From positions 1 to 64,000 of the forward strand of contig JAFAER010000021.1 in assembly GCA_023423895.1 (NCBI GenBank): 64,000 bases of DNA. The letters run 5' to 3'. This DNA is from Pseudomonadota bacterium (GTDB lineage: Bacteria > Myxococcota_A > Polyangia > Polyangiales > Polyangiaceae). Position numbers and translations under genes: made by a program. The notes beneath the pieces are model-generated. The model did not search any database, was not told the origin of the DNA, and saw nothing but the letters and a program-made list of their open reading frames with translations. Positions 32,375 through 40,106 of this stretch are shown here, in pieces (positions within the stretch are counted from its first letter, which is position 1; each line of letters starts with the position of its first letter).

Positions 32375-33256
32375 ATGAACGACGACGAGCAGCTCCTCGC
32401 CCGAGCGTTGGCCAGCGCGCTCACGGCCTCTGCGGACGTTGCCGGGGTGCCGCTGAGGCTCCTCGGCTCGGGCACGGACCACATCGCGTTCGAAGCGGGC
32501 GGACGTTTCGTCGTTCGCGTTCCGAAGACCGACGAGGCGGCGGTGCGCGGCGCGATCGAGCGCCGGCTGGCGTCGCTTCTCGCGCCACGCCTGCCGGTGG
32601 CGATCCCCCGCTTCTGTCTCGTTCTCGAGCCGTCGGAGGTGCTTCCGTTCGGCGTCTCCGGATACGAGCGGCTTCCGGGGACGCCAGCGATCGGCCGGGA
32701 GCTCACCGCAGCGCAGCGAAGCTCCATCGCGCGGACGCTAGGAAGCTTCCTCCGCGTGCTCCACGAGGTCGACGCATCCGCTGTGGGCCTGCCGCCCGAC
32801 GACGACCCGACGCGAGAGGCCTGGAGCGCGCAGGCCGTCGAGGACGTGGACGCAGCGGTCCAGGCCGGTGTCCTCGACGGGGAGCGGTCAGCGTCGCTGA
32901 AGCGGTACCTCGCAGCGCCGCCGGCGGGATCCTACGTTCCGTGCGTCGTTCACGGAGACCTGGCGGCCGAGCATATCCTCGTCGAAGCGAACGGCGCGGT
33001 CTCGGGGATCATCGACTGGAGCGACGCCATGATCGGCGACAGGGCGCTCGACCTCGCGGGGCTCGTGCACTGGGGCGGGCAAGAGATGCTGGCGGAGGCG
33101 CTGGCAACGTACGGCGCTTGCGACCCCGACACGATCGCGCGGGCGCGCTGGTTCGCGGCGTGCCGGGCCGTGGCGGACATCGTGTTCGGTCTCGACGAGC
33201 AGCGTGCCGAATACGTCGCAGCAGGCGAGCGCGCGCTCGTCCACGTGCGGCTATGA
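32375..33256 (+). CDS. Aminoglycoside-phosphotransferase-family small-molecule kinase
   Basis: 293 residues, strong ribosome site GGGGAGG before the ATG. APH/choline-kinase fold: an N-lobe with GSGTDHIAFEAGGRFVVRVPK (nucleotide loop and Lys), the catalytic loop VVHGDLAAEHILVE (His-Gly-Asp...His) and metal-binding IIDWSDAMIGDRALDLAGL. In the usual HGDxxxxN motif the Asn is replaced by His (HGDLAAEHIL), a substitution seen in some macrolide/fructosamine-type members. The substrate may be an antibiotic or an unrelated small molecule; the sequence cannot decide, and resistance should not be assumed. Single gene. Confidence 0.9.
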   Translation: MNDDEQLLARALASALTASADVAGVPLRLLGSGTDHIAFEAGGRFVVRVPKTDEAAVRGAIERRLASLLAPRLPVAIPRFCLVLEPSEVLPFGVSGYERLPGTPAIGRELTAAQRSSIARTLGSFLRVLHEVDASAVGLPPDDDPTREAWSAQAVEDVDAAVQAGVLDGERSASLKRYLAAPPAGSYVPCVVHGDLAAEHILVEANGAVSGIIDWSDAMIGDRALDLAGLVHWGGQEMLAEALATYGACDPDTIARARWFAACRAVADIVFGLDEQRAEYVAAGERALVHVRL

Positions 33257-33276
33257 ACGGCTCCGCGTGATGCCGA

Positions 33277-33669
33277 TCAGCCGAACCAGATCTCGCCCTT
33301 GGCGCCGTCGATCGTGACGAGGTCGCCCTTCTTGAGCACGATGTCTGCGCCGTCCTCGGTCGAGTCGCCCCAGACGGTGATCGTGTTGGCGTTGTAGTCG
33401 ACGTGCAGCGGCGCGCACGACGAGATGCAGGGCTTGCCGAGGCTTCGGGCGACGATCGCGGCGTCGCCCGTGATCCCGCCACGCGTCGTCACGATGCCTG
33501 CCGCGATCTTCATCCCCGGAACGTCGTCCGGTGTCGTCTCGATCCGCACGAGGATGACGGCCTTGCCTTGCGACGCGAGCTCCACCGCGTCTTCCGATCG
33601 GAAGACGATGACGCCCGTCGCGGTGCCCGGGCTCGCTCCCATTCCCTTCGCAAGTAGCTGCTTGGCCAT
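33277..33669 (-). CDS. Stand-alone PPDK-type phosphohistidine swivel domain lacking the histidine
   Basis: 130 residues from ATG 33669, preceded by GGAGGA; an ATG at 33684 adds five residues. The whole protein matches the central swivelling domain of pyruvate phosphate dikinase/PEP synthase: GMGASPGTATGVIVF, ILVRIETTPDDVPGM, AAGIVTTRGGITGDAAIVAR, SLGKPCISSC, LKKGDLVTIDGAKGEIWFG. In PPDK the motif is TRGGxTSHAA with a catalytic His that carries phosphate; here the Ser-His pair is Gly-Asp (D69, bases 33463-33465). It therefore cannot be a phospho-carrier of the usual type, and Asp could mimic the charge. ATP-grasp and PEP-binding domains are absent. Possibly a regulatory decoy; function unknown. 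Confidence 0.88.
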   Translation of the reverse strand: MAKQLLAKGMGASPGTATGVIVFRSEDAVELASQGKAVILVRIETTPDDVPGMKIAAGIVTTRGGITGDAAIVARSLGKPCISSCAPLHVDYNANTITVWGDSTEDGADIVLKKGDLVTIDGAKGEIWFG

Positions 33670-33711
33670 CACTCCTCCAGTCATCCCATCATGCGAGCTC
33701 CTGACACGCTG

Positions 33712-34542
33712 TCAGCGCTCGGCAGTCTCCTCCGCGGCTTCGGGCTCGTTCGAAGACGGCTCGCTCTCCTCGTCCGCGTCGCTCTCCTCACCAAGGTCGT
33801 CGCTCTTCGGGCGGAGGTGCACGAGCGAATTGCCGCACTTGCACTTTTTCGGGACCGAGCGCTTGAAATACACGCGCTCGCACCGCGAGCAAACGCGGGC
33901 GTCGGGCTCGTACGAGATCGTCTTGCCCGTGACCGCGTCCTTCTTGCCGACGACCTGCAGCGGCTCGAGATCGACGAGCTGGCCGGCGTGCTCGTGCGCC
34001 TGCGGGAACTTCTCGAGCACGTCGTCCGAGATGTCGACCCGCCGCGGAATGCGATCGAGCGCTTCCTTCACGATCCAGGCGACCGCCTCGGGATGGGCCT
34101 TGAGCGACACCTTGAAGGTCCAGTCGGCTCCAGCCTCGTCCTTGCCGACCACGAGGAGCGCGAGCGCGCCCGATTCGAAGAGGATCTTCTCGACCGCCCA
34201 CCAGGGCATGCGGCGGAGGTCGCCCTTCTCGACGGAGATTCCGGGCGCGCCGACGCGGATGGGCGAATCGCTGCTCGTGCCGATCCAGATCATGATGCCG
34301 AGGAGAACGGCGCCGCCTGCGATCAGGTACGACGGGACAGCCCTGAGCTTGTCGTCGTCGGCGAAGCTCTTGGCGTAGAAGTATCCCCAGAGACCTGCGC
34401 CGAGGATCAGGGCAGCGAGCGCGCCGACCAGACGTACGACCGTGGGATTCGTCGACGCCTGCGGGACGAAGCGACGTTCCTGGCGGCGTGCGCCTCGCTT
34501 GTCCTTCTTCGTGGTCTGCTTGCCCTTGGTCTTGTTCGACAT
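33712..34542 (-). CDS. Membrane protein with C-terminal zinc-ribbon-like motif
   Basis: 276 residues from the ATG ending at 34542 (MSNKTKGKQTTKKDKRG). The N-terminal ~40 residues are strongly basic and cytoplasmic. Two TM helices follow (VVRLVGALAALILGAGLWGY and AVPSYLIAGGAVLLGIMIWI), then a soluble PH-like region (ISVEKGDLRRMPWWAVEKI, WTFKVSLKAHPEAVAW). Near the end is a four-Cys knuckle (CSRCERVYFKRSVPKKCKCG), a likely zinc site, and the tail is a run of Glu/Ser. No family name recognised. It lies 42 nt upstream of the swivel-domain gene on the same strand, so the two may be co-transcribed. Confidence 0.82.
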   Translation of the reverse strand: MSNKTKGKQTTKKDKRGARRQERRFVPQASTNPTVVRLVGALAALILGAGLWGYFYAKSFADDDKLRAVPSYLIAGGAVLLGIMIWIGTSSDSPIRVGAPGISVEKGDLRRMPWWAVEKILFESGALALLVVGKDEAGADWTFKVSLKAHPEAVAWIVKEALDRIPRRVDISDDVLEKFPQAHEHAGQLVDLEPLQVVGKKDAVTGKTISYEPDARVCSRCERVYFKRSVPKKCKCGNSLVHLRPKSDDLGEESDADEESEPSSNEPEAAEETAER

Positions 34543-34724
34543 GTTCGCGTCTGCTCGTCCTGCTCGGGTCGCAGCGATGCTCAACATCCCGACGAGGGAA
34601 ATGCCCTCGTCCTGCGACGAAACCTTCTAGCGGGAAACAGGCCTCAGGGCTACGGCGCGGCGCCCTGGCCCCGCTTCCTGCCGACGAACGCCGACGCGGC
34701 TTTCGCGCGTGCGGGCGTCACTCG

Positions 34725-35348
34725 TCACTTGGACAGGACTGCGAGCGCTTCCTTCAGCAGATCGGGCAGCGGCAGCTCGACGATCTTTCCGCCGAGCTGC
34801 TCGATGGCGCGCTCGGCCTCACCGGACTTGTAACCCATGTTCACGAGCGCTCGTGAAAGGAGCTCCGCGTTCGAGCTCGCAGGACCCGCCGTGTTCGACG
34901 TGCCGACCACGCCAGCTCCAGGATGCGGCGGTGCCGCCTGGAGGATGGGCAGCTTGTCCTTGAGCTCGAGGAGAAGGCGCTCCGCGGTCTTCTTGCCGAT
35001 CCCGCTGATCGACGTGAGCTTGCCGAGCTCCTTGCGTGCGATCGCCTGGCCCAGCTCGTGCGCCGGCAGCGCCGAAAGGACGGCGATCGCCGTCTTCGGG
35101 CCGACGCTGCTGACGCCGATGAGCGTCCGGAACGCGAGCCGGTCGCCTTCGGACGCGAAGCCGAAGAGCGAGAGCTGGTCCTCGCGGACGTGCGTGTGCA
35201 CGTAGAGGGTGACGCGACCTTCCGCGTCCGTCTTCGATCGCCCGATCGTCCCGAGCGGGATCACGAGCTCGTACCCGACGCCGTTCACGTCGAGCACGGT
35301 GGTGCCGTCGTCTTCTTCGATGGCTTTGCCGGTGAGGCGCCCGATCAT
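34725..35348 (-). CDS. ruvA: Holliday junction branch migration protein RuvA
   Basis: 207 residues, full length. Tetrameric DNA-binding subunit of RuvAB, which drives branch migration of Holliday junctions. Domain I OB-fold (MIGRLTGKAIEEDDGTTVLD, VNGVGYELVIPLGT), HVREDQLSLFGF, domain II with two helix-hairpin-helix motifs (LIGVSSVGPKTAIAVLS, LTSISGIGKKTAERLLLELKDKL), a flexible linker, and the C-terminal domain III (ALVNMGYKSGEAERAIEQL) that contacts RuvB. ruvB and ruvC are not adjacent here. Single gene. Confidence 0.97.
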   Translation of the reverse strand: MIGRLTGKAIEEDDGTTVLDVNGVGYELVIPLGTIGRSKTDAEGRVTLYVHTHVREDQLSLFGFASEGDRLAFRTLIGVSSVGPKTAIAVLSALPAHELGQAIARKELGKLTSISGIGKKTAERLLLELKDKLPILQAAPPHPGAGVVGTSNTAGPASSNAELLSRALVNMGYKSGEAERAIEQLGGKIVELPLPDLLKEALAVLSK

Positions 35349-35389
35349 CGGCGTGCGACCTTACCCGAGTCGAGGCCCGGTCCGCTCAT

Positions 35390-35407
35390 TGTTCCAATGG
35401 TCGAACA
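35390..35407. promoter_or_regulatory. Candidate operator (TGTTC-N8-GAACA) upstream of the DoxX gene
   Basis: A perfect 5-bp inverted repeat with 8-bp spacer lies 144 bp upstream of the DoxX start and 42 bp upstream of ruvA. The spacing is like that of dimeric HTH regulators. No cognate regulator is adjacent and the match could be chance. Confidence 0.3.
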
Positions 35408-35550
35408 GTGAGGCTCGTGCGTGCCGTCTAATGCTTGTGAAGCAACGATCCATGATGTTGGTCGTGAGCAGACGCGCTCACCCCCTCCACACCAACCCCG
35501 CGTCACCTTCACACCAGCCTCGCATCACCTCACATCAAGGAGCCTCCATC

Positions 35551-35982
35551 ATGGCATCGCATGTCCGTAATTTCGACGCCGCATCCTCCGAGTCCTCGTC
35601 TTCGAAGAGTGGCGCGCTCGACGTGATCACGTCGAAGGTCGCCCGCGTCGCGTTCGCGGCGCCGTTTGCGATCTTCGGCTTGTTCCACTTCCTGAACGCG
35701 AGCGCGATGGCGGGCATGGTCCCGGTCCCCGGCGGCGTCTTCTGGATCTACTTCACCGGCGCGGCGCTCATTGCGGGCAGCATCGGCATCATCACGGGCT
35801 ACCTCGGGAGGCTCGCGGCGCTCGGTCTCGCGGCGCTCCTCGCCACGTTCATCGTCGGCATCCACGTGCCAGGCCTGAGCCATCCCGAGATGCAGCAGAT
35901 GGCGATGATGGGCCTGCTCAAGGACGTCTCGCTCCTCGGCGGTGCTCTCACGTGGGCGGGCCTCCTCGGCAAGCGCTCGTGA
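35551..35982 (+). CDS. DoxX-family membrane protein
   Basis: 143 residues with a good ribosome site (AAGGAG, 8 nt before ATG). A Ser-rich cytoplasmic N-terminus is followed by four TM helices: AFAAPFAIFGLFHFLNA, VFWIYFTGAALIAGSIGIIT, LAALGLAALLATFIVGIHV, and LLKDVSLLGGALTWAGLL. This is the DoxX/SURF4-like arrangement of small quinone/oxidative-stress-linked membrane proteins. The ~200 nt upstream are rich in CA/TC and carry the operator candidate at 35390. Single gene, convergent with mgtC. Confidence 0.9.
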   Translation: MASHVRNFDAASSESSSSKSGALDVITSKVARVAFAAPFAIFGLFHFLNASAMAGMVPVPGGVFWIYFTGAALIAGSIGIITGYLGRLAALGLAALLATFIVGIHVPGLSHPEMQQMAMMGLLKDVSLLGGALTWAGLLGKRS

Positions 35983-36001
35983 AGGACCCTGCTCACGTGT
36001 G

Positions 36002-36025
36002 CACGCGCACGCGCACGCGCACGCG
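36002..36025. repeat. Hexanucleotide tandem repeat CACGCG x 4
   Basis: Four exact CACGCG units between the convergent ends of the DoxX and MgtC genes. Alternating purine-pyrimidine sequence of this kind can adopt Z-DNA. No stem with a T tract is present, so it is not an obvious terminator. Confidence 0.85.
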
Positions 36026-36048
36026 CGGCGCTGGCGTGAGACCGGCGT

Positions 36049-36738
36049 TCACGAAGGACGCGAGACGTGGATCCGTCGAACGCCGTCTTCGTGCTCGAGC
36101 ATCTCGACCACGCGCGCCAGCGTCACGCTCATGGGAAGCGTCACATCGAGCGTGATCGCCGTACGCCGCTTCTCGTCGAGGCGGCGCTCGTAGGCCACCT
36201 CGGCGACGGTGCCACCCGCCGCCGTGATCGAGCGCATGATGTCCGGCGCCGAGGTATTCGCGCCGTCCGACAGGACGACGAGGATCCTCCGCCGTGTGAC
36301 CGTGTCCCTCTTGTCTTCGAGGCGACGCAGGACCGTCAAGGCGACGATGCCCATGAGCGTCACCGCGAAGCTCTCCACGTACATCCCGGCCCCCGCGCAG
36401 AGGCCGATCGCCGTCACGAGCCAAAGCCCCGCCGCGGTCGTCAGGCCTTGGACGGAGAGGCCGGAGCGGAGGATCGCGCCGCCGGCGAGGAAGCCCACCG
36501 CCGACACGACCGACGATGCGATACGTGATGCGTCGACGCCGATGCCTTCGTCGTGGCCGAACTGCTGGTAGTAGGCGAACTGAGACGACACGACCATGAA
36601 CGTCGCAGACGCGAGCGCGACGATCATGTGCGTGCGGAGACCTACCGGGCGCCCGTGCCGACCGCGCTCGTACCCGATGACTCCGCCGAGCGCGGCGCCC
36701 GCGGCGACCCGCAGGATCAGCTCCGAATGAGGCAACAT
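36049..36738 (-). CDS. mgtC: MgtC/SapB-family membrane protein
   Basis: 229 residues. N-terminal MgtC membrane domain with four to five TM helices: LRVAAGAALGGVIGYERGRHG, GLRTHMIVALASATFMVVS, ASRIASSVVSAVGFLAGGAIL, VQGLTTAAGLWLVTAIGLC, YVESFAVTLMGIVAL. The motifs GYERGRHGRPVGLRTH and GFLAGGAI are the family signature. The C-terminal ~85 residues form a soluble ACT-like domain (RILVVLSDGANTSAPDIM). MgtC proteins modulate the F-ATPase or Mg/phosphate homeostasis in pathogens; the role here is unknown. It lies 16 nt after the next membrane gene on the same strand. Confidence 0.93.
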   Translation of the reverse strand: MLPHSELILRVAAGAALGGVIGYERGRHGRPVGLRTHMIVALASATFMVVSSQFAYYQQFGHDEGIGVDASRIASSVVSAVGFLAGGAILRSGLSVQGLTTAAGLWLVTAIGLCAGAGMYVESFAVTLMGIVALTVLRRLEDKRDTVTRRRILVVLSDGANTSAPDIMRSITAAGGTVAEVAYERRLDEKRRTAITLDVTLPMSVTLARVVEMLEHEDGVRRIHVSRPS

Positions 36739-36754
36739 CACGTGCTCTGGACCG

Positions 36755-37360
36755 CTAGACGAGGAGGAGGCGGAACGCGAGCACGCCGATGCCGGAGGCG
36801 GTGACCTCGCTGCCGACGAAGCGCTGGACGGACCACGCGAGCTCGTTCGCGAGCGGAGCCGGCGCATCGAGATGCCAGTACGCGCCCGTCAGCTCGTAGC
36901 CGAGCACCAGTGTCAGGCCCGCGAGCATCACGTTCGGTCGGATCGGCTTCTGGGCGCATCCCCAGACGAATGCGAGCACCCCGAAGACACCGACGAGGTC
37001 GTTGACGAGCTGCCTCGGATGCTCGCGCAGCCACGGATGTGCGGCGAGGTCGCGGGCAACGACGGCGTGGACGAGGAGCACGCCAACGAGCGCGCCGATC
37101 GCTTGACCCATCGCGAGACGGGTGATGTTTCGCTCGCGGACGTGCTCGTCGATCGTTCCGAAGAACATCTTCACCGCGACCAGGACCGCCGCGACAGCGA
37201 CGAGCGTCGTCATCGCGTTCGAACCGAGGGCGCCGAAGGCGGTCGCCCCGACGACGCGCTGTCGCGCGATCCCGCCGCTCACGACGAGCGCGAGGACGAG
37301 CCCGGTGACGGCGCCGAGCACGGACATGGGGCGAATTGCTTTCGACTCGATCTCGTTCAA
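36755..37360 (-). CDS. Multi-pass membrane protein of unknown function, upstream of mgtC
   Basis: 201 residues with five or six TM helices: VLGAVTGLVLALVVSGGIA, AMTTLVAVAAVLVAVKMFFG, LAMGQAIGALVGVLLVHAVVA, LVNDLVGVFGVLAFVWGCA, VMLAGLTLVLGYELTGAYW. A cytoplasmic loop has DEHVRERNITR. No known family recognised. Spacing of 16 nt to mgtC suggests an operon, so it may work with MgtC in ion or membrane-potential homeostasis; this is inference. Confidence 0.8.
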   Translation of the reverse strand: MNEIESKAIRPMSVLGAVTGLVLALVVSGGIARQRVVGATAFGALGSNAMTTLVAVAAVLVAVKMFFGTIDEHVRERNITRLAMGQAIGALVGVLLVHAVVARDLAAHPWLREHPRQLVNDLVGVFGVLAFVWGCAQKPIRPNVMLAGLTLVLGYELTGAYWHLDAPAPLANELAWSVQRFVGSEVTASGIGVLAFRLLLV

Positions 37361-37482
37361 CGTCAGGTCACCTCGGTGGTCGGTCTCGTCGACGGGTCAA
37401 CCGTAGCATCATGCGACCAACGTCGCCGCCGCGCGCTCGTCCTTTCTGCCGCATCACCACGCTCCGACGTGGGCGTTCTTCG

Positions 37483-38352
37483 TCACTGCACGCGCGCGCG
37501 GAGCTCTTCCGCAAACGCGAGCGCTGCCGCGCTTCGCGGGGCCGCGCGCCGCCAGATGAGCGCCGTGAGCTGCGACGGCGGCGCGGGCGACAGCGCGAGA
37601 ACGGGCAGCTGTTCGGCGACGGTCACGCGCGGCTCGGGGAGCATCGTGATCGCGTGTCCGCTCCGGACCAGATCGAGCACCGTCGCCACCGTGTCCGCTT
37701 CGAGCACGATCGTCGGGGCGAAGCGCGCGCTCGCGAGGTACGCGTCGATCGTGGTGCGCGCTCGAAGGCCACGCGACAGGAGCGCGAACGGCTGCCCCTC
37801 GAGCTTCGAGATGCTCACCTTCGTCTCGCCTGCGAGCGGATGGCGCGGGCCGACCACGAGGCCGAGGCGGCTCTCGAACAGGGGCTCGATATCGAGCTCG
37901 GGTCGACGCGGCAGCGAATGCGCCACTCCGAGCTCGAGCCGGCCGTCGGCGACGCGCCGCTCGATGCGCCCGCCTACGCCTTCCTCCGCTTTCACCCGGA
38001 TGCCCGGATGGCGCGCGATGACGCTCGCGAGCGCGGGGACGACGAGGCCGCGAAGGCTCGGCATGTAGCCGAAGCGAAGCGTGCCCATGGCGAGCCCGCG
38101 GAGCGCTCCGATGGCCTGTTCGCCCGCCGCGACGTCCTCGACGGCACGCGAAGCGTACGTGCGAAAGAGGAGCCCTGCTTGCGTCAGCCGGATCTTCGGG
38201 CCGCGTTCGAACAGGGGCGTCCCGAGCTCCTCTTCGAGCTTCTGGATCTGCTGCGACAACGTCGGCTGCGAGATGTGGAGCTTGCGGGCGGCACGGCCGA
38301 AGTGCAGCGCATCTGCCACGGCGAGGAAGTAGCGGAGATGGCGTAGCTCCAC
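37483..38352 (-). CDS. LysR-family transcription regulator
   Basis: 289 residues from a GTG at 38352. N-terminal winged HTH (VELRHLRYFLAVADALHFGR, AARKLHISQPTLSQQIQKLE, ELGTPLFERGPKIRLT) and a C-terminal periplasmic-binding-like co-inducer domain (LRFGYMPSLRGLVVPAL, LELGVAHSLPRRPELDIEPL, LGLVVGPRHPLAG). Divergent from the acetolactate-synthase-like/aldehyde-dehydrogenase pair with 76 nt between starts. A perfect T-N11-A operator at 38351-38375 overlaps its own start codon, so it very likely represses itself and controls the divergent operon. Co-inducer unknown. Confidence 0.95.
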   Translation of the reverse strand: MELRHLRYFLAVADALHFGRAARKLHISQPTLSQQIQKLEEELGTPLFERGPKIRLTQAGLLFRTYASRAVEDVAAGEQAIGALRGLAMGTLRFGYMPSLRGLVVPALASVIARHPGIRVKAEEGVGGRIERRVADGRLELGVAHSLPRRPELDIEPLFESRLGLVVGPRHPLAGETKVSISKLEGQPFALLSRGLRARTTIDAYLASARFAPTIVLEADTVATVLDLVRSGHAITMLPEPRVTVAEQLPVLALSPAPPSQLTALIWRRAAPRSAAALAFAEELRARVQ

Positions 38353-38375
38353 GCGATTGATCGTACCTATCGCGT
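38351..38375. promoter_or_regulatory. LysR T-N11-A operator
   Basis: ACGCGAT-N11-ATCGCGT: perfect 7-bp inverted arms with the T and A of the LysR consensus at the inner ends, exactly 11 nt apart. It begins inside the GTG start codon of the LysR gene and ends 53 nt before the ATG of the acetolactate-synthase-like gene. Confidence 0.85.
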
Positions 38376-38428
38376 CCTTCAGAACAAAGGAATGGACCGA
38401 TGGCACCGGCAGCCCCAAGCTCTCGGGC

Positions 38429-40066
38429 ATGAAGGCATCCGACCTGTTCGTCCGCTCGCTCGAGGCCGAGGGCGTCGACACGATCTTCGGGCTTCCCGGC
38501 GAGGAGAACCTGGACCTCATCGAGTCGCTGCGGAGCTCGAAGATCCGCTTCGTCGTCACGCGCCACGAGCAGGCGGCCGGGATCATGGCCGCCACGTGGG
38601 GGCGCCTGACCGGAAACGCGGGCGTATGCCTCTCGACGCTCGGGCCCGGCGCGACGAACCTCGTGACCGCGGCCGCGTATGCCGAGCTCGGCGCGATGCC
38701 GATGCTCATGATCACCGGCCAGAAGCCGATCCGGACGAGCAAGCAGGGGCAGTTCCAGCTCGTCGACGTCGTGCCGATGATGCGGCCGCTGACGAAGTAC
38801 ACCCAGACGATCGTCTCGGCGGATGGTGTCCCCGCGCGTGTGCGCGAAGCGTTTCGCCGAGCACAGGAGGAGCGTCCGGGCGCCGTTCACCTCGAGCTGC
38901 CGGAAGACGTGGCTCGCGACAGTACCGATCGGACGCCGATCGCTCCCAGCTTCGCTCGCCGTGCGGTCGCCGACGAACGCGCGATCGTGCGTGCAATCGA
39001 CGCGATCTCCTCGGCGAAGCGGCCGCTCGTCATGATCGGCGCCGGCGCGAATCGCAAGCGGACGTCGCAGGCGCTGGCCGCGCTGATCGACCGCACGGGG
39101 ATCCCGTTCTTCACGACGCAGATGGGCAAAGGTGTCGTGGACGAGACGCACCCGCGCTTCCTCGGCACCGCGGCGCTGTCGCGCGGGGACTTCGTGCATC
39201 GGGCCATCGACGAGTCCGATTGCGTGATCAGCGTCGGCCACGACGTGATCGAGAAGCCGCCGTTCTTCATGCGACCCGGCCGCACGATCGTGCACGTGGA
39301 CTTCTCGTCGGCCGAGGTCGGCTCGGTCTACCACCCGGACCTCGAGGTGACGGGCGACATCGCCAACGCGCTCTGGCGGATGTCGGAAGGACTCCCGCCG
39401 GCGTCCCACTGGGACGTCTCGTCTTTCCTCGACGTGCGAAAGGCCTTCGACGCGCACGTCGCTGCAGGCAACGCAGACGATCGCTTCCCGGTCCACCCGC
39501 AGCGGCTCGTAGCGGAGGTGCGCAAGGCCGTGCCGGCGGACGGCATCGTGTGCCTCGACAACGGCATGTACAAGATCTGGTTCGCTCGTCACTACGCGTG
39601 CCGTGTGCCGGGCACGCTCCTCCTCGACAACGCGCTCGCGACGATGGGCGCCGGCCTTCCGTCGGCGATCGCTGCGAAGCTCGTGTACCCGCAGCGAAAG
39701 GTCGTCGCGGTCGCCGGTGACGGCGGGTTCATGATGAGCTCGCAGGAGCTCGAGACGGCGGTCCGACTGGGCCTCGACCTCACCGTGCTCGTCGTACGCG
39801 ACGACGGCTACGGGATGATCCGCTGGAAGCAGGCGGACATGGGGTTCGCGAGCTTCGGCATGTCCGTCGGCAACCCGGACTTCGTCCGGCTGGCAGAGGC
39901 GTTCGGCGCGCACGGTCACCGCCCGGCGAGCGCGGGCGATCTCGGGCCGACGCTCGAGCGCTGTCTCGCGAGCCCAGGCGTGCACGTCGTCGACGTACCG
40001 ATCGACTACTCGGAGGACGGGCGCGCGCTAGGAGAAGAGCTGGCGGAGGCGGTGGCTCGCATCTGA
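38429..40066 (+). CDS. Acetolactate synthase large-subunit-like ThDP enzyme
   Basis: 545 residues from ATG 38429. ThDP-dependent enzyme with the AHAS/POX architecture: N-terminal Pyr domain (DLFVRSLEAEGVDTIFGLPG, catalytic Glu in VTRHEQAAGIMAATWGR, GVCLSTLGPGATNL), central domain (RPLVMIGAGANRK), and C-terminal PP domain with the metal-binding run GDGGFMMSSQELETAVRLG ending VVRDDGYG. It resembles AlsS-type or FAD-independent acetolactate synthases that are not in ilv operons; no ilvN/ilvC is adjacent. It is followed after 40 nt by an aldehyde dehydrogenase and controlled by the divergent LysR. Exact substrate (pyruvate or another 2-oxo acid) is uncertain. Confidence 0.93.
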   Translation: MKASDLFVRSLEAEGVDTIFGLPGEENLDLIESLRSSKIRFVVTRHEQAAGIMAATWGRLTGNAGVCLSTLGPGATNLVTAAAYAELGAMPMLMITGQKPIRTSKQGQFQLVDVVPMMRPLTKYTQTIVSADGVPARVREAFRRAQEERPGAVHLELPEDVARDSTDRTPIAPSFARRAVADERAIVRAIDAISSAKRPLVMIGAGANRKRTSQALAALIDRTGIPFFTTQMGKGVVDETHPRFLGTAALSRGDFVHRAIDESDCVISVGHDVIEKPPFFMRPGRTIVHVDFSSAEVGSVYHPDLEVTGDIANALWRMSEGLPPASHWDVSSFLDVRKAFDAHVAAGNADDRFPVHPQRLVAEVRKAVPADGIVCLDNGMYKIWFARHYACRVPGTLLLDNALATMGAGLPSAIAAKLVYPQRKVVAVAGDGGFMMSSQELETAVRLGLDLTVLVVRDDGYGMIRWKQADMGFASFGMSVGNPDFVRLAEAFGAHGHRPASAGDLGPTLERCLASPGVHVVDVPIDYSEDGRALGEELAEAVARI

Positions 40067-40106
40067 CGCGTCGGTCGAACTACGAAGAAAGAGAGGTCTC
40101 GAGCTC

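Noticed and set aside
32375..33256. Antibiotic-resistance aminoglycoside kinase
   Set aside because: The APH fold is shared by many metabolic kinases; there is no mobile element or resistance context and a catalytic-loop Asn is replaced by His.
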